From Aristolochia californica (Eukaryota; Streptophyta; Magnoliopsida; Piperales; Aristolochiaceae), in contig JARWKL010000011.1 in the NCBI GenBank assembly GCA_029961685.1, positions 8,932,723-8,996,722 on the forward strand: a DNA stretch of 64,000 nt, read 5' to 3'. The position numbers and the translations under genes are program-made. Shown here in pieces: positions 57,948-64,000 of this stretch. Position 1 is the first letter of the stretch, and each line of letters begins with the position of its first letter. The notes under the pieces are model-generated. The model had not been told where the DNA came from. It did not search any database and worked only from the letters and a program-made list of their open reading frames with translations.

Positions 57948-60890
57948 TTTTTGAAATAAAAAAGGTAGTCTTCTTCCTAGAGTATCAAAGTTTATGAAAT
58001 TATCCATGGTTAAAGTACCATACTTTGGGTTATTTTGCCAGTATTTTATAATGTAGTCTTTTTTAGCTACAATTGCAAAAGGTTCTAGTAATTTTGCATA
58101 AAAGATGGGTAGATTAGGTTTCTGATCATCTTTTGTAGATTATAGAAGTAACTTGCAAATTCGCAATAGTACTTCTCATAAAAAAATGTTACATATTTGT
58201 AATTTGTTTAATTTTTGAAGAGTTTCTAAACGTTTTCTTTGTTCAGTACTCTCATTGTGAGCCTCTAATGTTGGTTCTATTCCTAGAAATTCTTTTGATA
58301 TCTTAGCCACTAATCCTTTTAGTATAGAGGCTATAGATGTTGAAGGAGCTCTTTTTGGTCTTCGTGAAGGTTGTCCCACCAATGAGCTATGTTACCCTGT
58401 AAAAGCATGGGTAAAGAAGTTAAATGCAGAATATTTATCCTAAGATTCATCCGTATTTGCAGCATTGCTCATGATTCTTTCCCATTCTTTAAGGACTTTT
58501 TCTCCATCCTTGGGGCAATCCAAGTTGAGGTAAAATCCAAAAGGGTTTATGCTATCTATGGATTGGTGTCCTTTGGTAGCATATGATAGATTGACATTTG
58601 TGTATTTTTTCGAATACCTTTGTCCTCCCAAAGAAACTTTGGAGTGGGAGAAACTATCTCTTTCTCGAGAGTTATCCATTGTGCGGTCTCAAAAATTGTC
58701 TCGGAAAGCTGTCTTCCATGTGGGTATTTGTACCCTGATGTTTCTGCTTCTTGTTGGTGACTACCTCGAAGCATTCTGAATCTTTTACCAAGGTCATATG
58801 CCTTTTTATCTTCAGCAGTAGTTTGTTGTCTTGGTAATTTCTATTGCAACTTCTTTAGAGTCCCATACCTCTGGTTTACTGTCTTTTTGCTCTTTTTGTT
58901 TACTAGAGGAAGGGTTTTCCTCTTGAACATAATAAATCGGTTGGCGACCGAAAGTATTATATTTTGTGTAAACTTCATCATCTATCGAGGATGATGTTTT
59001 TGAAGCAATTCTGAAGGCAGAAGGTTCATGATCTTTTTTCCTAGGTGCTATGCAAGGTGCAATGTACACTAAGTTTTTAAGTCATCCGGTAATTTCAGGA
59101 AGGCCTAAATGAAATGGAGTTTCCAAATCAGCTAAATAGAAAAACTCATTCATAGAGCTAATTCTTGAAGTTTTCTTTTAAGTCTTCAAATCATGCACAG
59201 TAGTGGGTATGCTCTAAGATTTAATCTTATCCATTCAACCTGAAACTCGATATAAGCTATCATGGTTTCATTTGCTGGTTTGAGATTATCTCTGGTTTGT
59301 AGAATTCGATCTCTTGTTGTACGTACTAGAGTTAAACCATCCAATAGTCTTTTTCTATCGATCATTTTTATAAAGCTAAGAGGTTTAGCTTTTGTTTAAT
59401 TCTTTTGATCTTGCCTCTTAATTTATAGGCGCGATCATTATATCTTTTCCATAGATAATTTTACCACACTATTGCCTAGATTGTGTCATCTTCAGGCTGA
59501 AGAGTGTCTCTTTGAAGTAGAGCGAAGGCAAGGCCATCTCTCTTTCTTTCTAGTCGATCTAAAAGTTTCTTCTTATAGATCATTCTGGAGTCCAAGGTGT
59601 AAAAGGGGTTTTGTACCTTGATGGACTGGGAGAACCCAAATGTTCTTTTAATTCTAAGACTTTGGTGAGAAGTTCTGGCATTTTATCCTTGTTTAGATTA
59701 TCTAAATTTTGTTTTAGTTTTGTTAATTCTTAAAGAACACAAGACTATTTCCATGGTCAATTTTATCTAGAATTTTTTCTAGGATATTTTGACATTTTAT
59801 TATTTCTCTATGTTTACTTTCATCATAGAGAATATCAACTTTTTGTTGTAGATTATCGACAACATTTTCTAACCTAGTAGGGGTCTTTCCTTAAGACTCA
59901 TAGGTTTGGTTGGAATGGGTGACAATGTCATTTTTCCTATTGGTGGACCTAAGGTTTTATATGGGTTATGTGCCATCATTGATGTGAAGTGAAACATAGG
60001 TATTGGGCCATGGGTTTTCTTCAATGTCCCCAAGGACTTCTCTAATGAATCCAAGGGTCATCTTCAGGATGTTGTCCATACTTGTTCATCATCTTCTTTT
60101 GTCCGGAACTTTCTATGAGAGTTATTGGGAAATCCTATAACTTGGTCTTGGGCTTCTTCCCAAGAATCGTATATTTTTTTGGGGTTGTTGTCCGATAAAG
60201 ACAACATACCATTATCTTTGTACTTGTACTGGTATACAATGTTTTTGCATAGAGGTTTCACTAATTGAAACAATTTCTATGTTTTGGTATACGGTATCTT
60301 CTTGGTTCATCCTTTCAATTTCTTCTTGAAGGATGACAACCAATTTCTCTAAGAATTGCTTAGATAGCATATTCTTGAAGTTCATTTTGTTCAATCTTAA
60401 TCTGTTTTTGTAGATCTTGAATGATCCTTTTCAATCCTTCTGGATCGAGATTATTCTCCTTCCATTTTTATCGTTCATCTCGGATTATTCTCCTACCATT
60501 AATGTCGTAGATTACGATTGGAGGGTTTTCTTCTAATTCTCTGAGTCTGGTTTTGACTCGATTGAGTCGATCTCTTAATTGTCCAATCCAGATGTGTTGG
60601 AATTCGATCTGGTTATCATGCCTTTGGGTCATGATATAGGGTTTAAATCGAAAATAATTGATAGGTTGTATTTTCGGGATAAATATCATTTGTTCCATTT
60701 CGGAACTGATAAGAGGATTTGGTGAGTTTCACCTTTTATCCAAGAGTTCATTTAGAACTTACAAGGCTTCGATAATCCATTGGATAATTCATGTGGATAG
60801 CCTATTATTGGAAAAACATGGGTATGTCCAGTTTTTAATATTGTGTCATATGAAGGACCGTTAAGTTCCTTCTGACTAGCCAATTGAGCT
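57948..60890 (-). pseudogene. Inverted pararetroviral block P2
   Basis: On the minus strand it starts just after the primer-site region (60890, homologous to 55975). It runs through the TAV-like gene (60698-59869; IYDSWEEAQDQVIGFP at about 60170) and the following helical frame (59590-59160), a segment with FGRQPIYYVQEENPSSS (59069-58812), then a possible capsid region to 57948. It extends beyond the point where block P1 stops. Stops and shifts interrupt every frame. It is joined head-on to leader copies on both sides. Confidence 0.65.
57960..58700 (-). pseudogene. Possible capsid-protein region in block P2
   Basis: Minus-strand broken frames include SIDSINPFGFYLNLDCPKDG (58679-58440), ILKGLVAKISKEFLGIEP (58382-58176) and a following Phe/Tyr/Lys-rich part to 57960. 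The order and the mixture of aromatic and Lys residues resemble the core of caulimovirid coat proteins. The expected CCHC zinc finger is not in the surviving part, so this assignment is tentative. Confidence 0.4.
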
Positions 60891-60911
60891 ATTTGATACA
60901 TTTGTAGATTA

Positions 60912-61205
60912 CAAGCTAGGTACTTAGTAATATTCGGCTGCGCTCCGAGGTAGAAAATGAAATGGAGTTGTGCTCTACCCTACTGAAGCAACCATGGAGC
61001 CACATCGGTTGACATGTATGGCTTCGGGACCTCTGAAAACCTCAAGGTCGTATAAGGATTTAGCCCATGTGGTGTTAAACCGACAAGAATAGGGTCAAAC
61101 CTCGAATAGTACCGAGTAGTAGTAGAAGTCATGTTGGGCCTATTAGATTCTAAAATGGTGTTTAGGAGAGTTCCAAGTGTCGTCTAGTGTTGTGTTGAAA
61201 AAACT
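60912..61205 (+). other. Viral leader copy L3
   Basis: Matches the second half of L1 (aagctaggtacttagtaata to the primer site) with roughly 90 percent identity by eye. Its left edge is an inversion junction with block P2. Confidence 0.75.
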
Positions 61206-61218
61206 TGGTATCAGAGCC
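61206..61218 (+). other. Viral primer-binding site, copy 2
   Basis: TGGTATCAGAGCC, the same as copy 1. The sequence matches block P1 for a further ~230 nt and then diverges completely at about 61450. Confidence 0.85.
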
Positions 61219-61463
61219 AAGGATTAGCTTTGGTTCTTTTTGTTTAGGTTTACATACTCCCAAAATAGTTACGACCCAAAACTGTTCATATCCCAAATGA
61301 CATTTGTAAATTACAAATGTACCAAAGACCTCAATTGGTCGGTTAGAATGAACTTAACGGTCCTTCATAGACAGTGTTAAAAACTAGACATACCCATGTT
61401 TGTCCAATAATAGGCTATCCACATGGATGGCATGACAAAAATAATCTAATATTAAATAATATA

Positions 61464-61930
61464 ATGGATTTAGTTAGTGATATGCATCACAGTTTCTTTA
61501 TGAAAATTTGTTGTGAAAAATACACCTTAGAATACGTTGCCTTCCAATGCGTAGGAATAGAAAGCGATATCAATGGACAAGTACATAAACTCAAGAGAGG
61601 AATCAATGCCCATCTTGAGGTACTAAAAACAGGAAATACTCAAGAACAGTAAAATTCCTTACTGACCTACAAAGTTTTGTAGATCAAGATATAAATCACT
61701 CTAGGATATTAGCACCTATCTGAGAGATGAAAATTAAAATAGTTAATAACAAACCAAGTGGAAAAGAGTTACAAGAAGTCATTTATAAAGTAGCTTCCGT
61801 AAAAAATCAACGAAGTACAGATAAAGATTGTCTTGTACAAGATATCTGCGCTTTAACTCAAAATAATGAATTAAGAGAACTTCTTATTCAACATACATCT
61901 CCATTCATTACTTTCTATCAATTGGAATGA
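61464..61930 (+). pseudogene. Small viral ORF 1, block P3, broken
   Basis: First gene after this leader. The ATG at 61464 lies in a frame (KYTLEYVAFQCVGIESDING) that stops at 61650. A second frame, 61727-61930 (LVQDICALTQNNELRELLIQ), continues protein-like sequence. The next gene starts shortly after at 61989, as in caulimovirid genomes with closely packed ORFs. It could be a virion- or transmission-associated protein, but no diagnostic motif is visible. Confidence 0.45.
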
Positions 61931-61988
61931 CTTATTAAAATTCTGTTCGGAAAATTAGAAGAGACAGTGTCTCAACTAAAATTCCTAA

Positions 61989-62830
61989 ATGTCTGAACAA
62001 ATAGGAATAGAATGTACTTCTCTCCAAAAAAGCGTTCATGTACATCATAAAACACAGGGAGAATACGAAGAACATCCTAACCTTATGCAGGATGGTCGAA
62101 AGTGGACAATAAGTATCCCTAGGATAACTGAAATCTACAATAAAGATTGGATTGAGTTCCAAAAGAAATCTTTCGTCTTTTAGAAGAACTATCTGTATAA
62201 ATACAATATACCGACTCAGGTACTTTATGCTACAGATTATTAAGTGAATCAGACTTAGCAAAGCTAAAATGATTCAAATATGTCCATTATGGACTAGTTC
62301 GTATAGGATTAGACCCCTTAATCCGAATCAACCAAAATTTACCCTTCATAGCAGCTATCGTAGATAACTCAGTGAGGAATAATTTTGAAAAATCCCTACT
62401 CGGAGGAGTTAGAGAAAATTTAGGATTAGGCCTAGTCTCCTTTACAACTTGGCCCAATCTACAAATAGATTTAGATGACAAGCATATCCAAGATACCTTG
62501 TCCCTACAAATCTATACAGACAATTGGTTGAAAAATGAAATTCAACTAGGAAGAAGAATTATGCACATACTTATATGTGTCGTAGCCAAATGAATCAACA
62601 CTAAAAAGGTTCCAGTTAAAGATTCAAAGAAAATCATAGAATTAGCCAAAAATATTGGTTATTCTGATAAATTTACCAGAGAAGAACTCGACCCTAGAGA
62701 GTTAACTTGGCCAACAGAATGGGTAGTCCAACCTTTGGCAACCAGACTACTTCTTCTCTCGAGAAAAACAATAAAAGAGATAGAAAGCAAACTAGTGATC
62801 ACAAACGCTAGGCCTAGCTTTTCCCTTGAA
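61989..62830 (+). pseudogene. Movement-protein-like gene (30K superfamily), broken
   Basis: Viral movement proteins open plasmodesmata for cell-to-cell spread. The frame starting at 61989 (MSEQIGIECTSL) stops at 62183. The core continues in another frame: YGLVRIGLDPLIR at about 62290, the AAIVDNS (Asp) segment, SLLGGVRENLGLGLVSF, and a basic segment to about 62590. These follow the order of the conserved beta-rich 30K core. Later parts (62600-62830) hold a Glu/Leu-rich C-terminus. A frameshift near 62170-62185 and several stops inactivate it. Confidence 0.65.
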
Positions 62831-62944
62831 TAGGATAGGCCCTCTACCTCTACCAGTAGAGCCTCAACTAGTTCCCATTTCGAAGGAATAGGAAACTCAA
62901 GGCCCAATGCCTATGTTCCACTTCACATCGATGATGGAACATAA

Positions 62945-63299
62945 TGTTATGGTCCTGGGGTTAAGTACCTATGCCTTCCACTCCTAACAGACTGGTCTTT
63001 TGGGTAGTATTGGCTAGGTGCTTAACATTTGGTATTAGAGCTGGCGCTACTCCCCAGTTCAATTCCCGTGCAGGTCATCTGTGTGTGTTATTCCCGGGTG
63101 TCCCGATAGCTACGTGTGATTAATCCCGACCGACGGCTGCGTATGTTAATCCCGACCGACGGCTGCATGTGTTAATTCCGACTGTCGTGGTTGTTAGCTC
63201 GTGAAGGTGGGTGTACTGTTATGGTCCTGGGGTTAAGTACCTATGCCTTCTGCTCCTAACAGGCCGGTCTTTTGGGTAGTATTGGCTAGTTGCTTAACA
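62945..63299 (+). mobile_element. Complete TRIM element (355 bp) with 83-bp LTRs
   Basis: LTRs at 62945-63027 and 63217-63299 start TGTTATGGTCC and end GCTTAACA, with only a handful of differences. A cataa target duplication flanks it (62940-62944 and 63300-63304). TGGTATTAGAGC at 63030-63041, two bases after the first LTR, is a near-perfect initiator-Met primer site. The ~190-bp interior has no coding capacity and carries a short repeat (cccgaccgacggctgc near 63126 and 63153). Block P1 at 56880-56905 shows the same site without the insert. Confidence 0.92.
63030..63041 (+). other. Primer-binding site of the TRIM
   Basis: TGGTATTAGAGC, one mismatch to TGGTATCAGAGC, two bases after the 5' LTR. 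Confidence 0.85.
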
Positions 63300-63692
63300 C
63301 ATAACCCATATAAAGCCTTAGGTCCACCAATAGGAAACGGTGACATTGTCACCCGTTTGAACCAAATCTTAAGAGTCTTATGGAAAGACCCTTACTAAGT
63401 TAGAAAATGTTGTCGATAATCTACAACAGAAAGTTGATTTTCTCAATGATGAAAGTAAACATAGAGAAATAATAAAATGTCAAAATATCCAACAAATATT
63501 CTAGAAAAAATTGACCATGGAAATAGTCATGTGTTCTTTAAAGAATTAATAAAACTAAAACAAAGTTTAGATAATCTAAACAAGGATAAAATGCAAGAAC
63601 TTCTCACCGAAGTCTTAGAATTAAAAGAACATTTGGGTTTTCCCAGTCCATCAAGGTACAAAACCCCTTTTACACCTTGGACTCTAGAATGA

Positions 63693-64000
63693 TCTATAAG
63701 AAGAAACTTTTAGACCGATTAGAAAGAAAGAGAGATGGCCTTGCCTTCGTTCTACTTCAAAGAGACACTCTTCAGCCTGAAGATGACACAATCTAACAAT
63801 TATCTATGGAAAAGATATAATGATTGCGCCTAAAAATTAAGAGGAAAGATCAAAAGAATTAAACAAAAGCTAAACCTCTTAGCTTTATAAAAATGATCTA
63901 AAGAGAAAGACTATTAGATCGTTTAACTCTGGTATGTATAACAAGATATTGAATTCTAAAAACTAGAGACAATCTCATACCAGCAAATGAAACCACGATA
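63693..64000 (+). pseudogene. Start of the helical frame after the TAV-like gene, block P3, cut by window end
   Basis: Homologous to 57261-57580. It contains KKKLLDRLERKRDGLAFVLL, then stops and small deletions. It continues beyond the window. Confidence 0.5.

Larger units (their letters stand above)
62880..63692 (+). pseudogene. TAV-like gene 3' part, block P3, interrupted by a TRIM
   Basis: From tcgaaggaataggaaa (62879) the sequence is almost identical to block P1 from 56825 on. The movement-protein block is therefore joined to the middle of the TAV-like gene. The 355-bp TRIM splits it at 62945-63299. The final helical segment (63477-63692) is again open, and similar sequence runs on to the window end. 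Confidence 0.65.

Noticed and set aside
63030..63080. tRNA-like gene in the TRIM interior (an agttcaattccc segment resembles a pol III B box)
   Set aside because: No cloverleaf or convincing A box was found at the right spacing. The tggtattagagc segment is better explained as a primer-binding site.
53400..64000. Intact, potentially infectious pararetrovirus
   Set aside because: Every viral frame has stops, shifts or rearrangements, and no reverse transcriptase is present in the window.

Overview
The window looks like nuclear DNA of a flowering plant, probably a dicot. It is AT-rich, has degenerate TTTAGGG/CCCTAAA blocks, plant-style introns and dense layers of plant transposable elements, plus endogenous pararetrovirus (Caulimoviridae-like) sequence. 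The species cannot be named from the sequence. Only one gene looks intact: a minus-strand OTU-family deubiquitinase. Ten coding exons (34434 down to 16777) join in phase into a 346-residue protein with the catalytic Asp, Cys and His in place.

Layout. 1-3650: a minus-strand non-autonomous LTR retrotransposon beside a second copy of its tail. 3974-15559: pieces of an unrecognised minus-strand host gene, broken up by a Mutator-like element (about 4118-10004, carrying telomere-like repeats, a ~165-bp satellite-like array and a solo LTR) and by two PIF/Harbinger-like elements (10083-11456 and 12281-15343; the second has a broken transposase). 16777-35600: the OTU gene. Its introns hold a Copia (Sirevirus-like) 3' end in intron 4, a 5'-truncated L1-type LINE with a 17-bp target duplication in intron 3, and an older LINE RNase H remnant in intron 2.

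36745-53240: a nest of Copia elements. Plus-strand copy A (38649-47510) and minus-strand copy B (47511-52572) face each other with truncated 3' ends. Copy A is split by about 2.7 kb of chimeric sequence holding intronless fragments that resemble NAP1 and the E domain of a PPR protein, ending in an LTR.

53400-64000: a rearranged endogenous pararetrovirus locus, with every gene broken. It has three copies of a viral leader, two of them followed by a tRNA-Met-type primer-binding site, viroplasmin-domain (TAV-like) pseudogenes in three blocks (one inverted), a possible capsid region, and a block with a small ORF plus a movement-protein-like gene. No viral reverse transcriptase was seen. Two different gene sets follow the same 5' common region, which would fit a virus with a divided genome. 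A complete 355-bp TRIM element has inserted into one viral copy, and the empty site is preserved in another.

The most interesting candidates are the shared-leader pararetrovirus blocks, the TRIM with its in-window empty site, the gene-fragment chimera inside a Copia element, and the nucleosome-length satellite array carried between Mutator-like inverted repeats.
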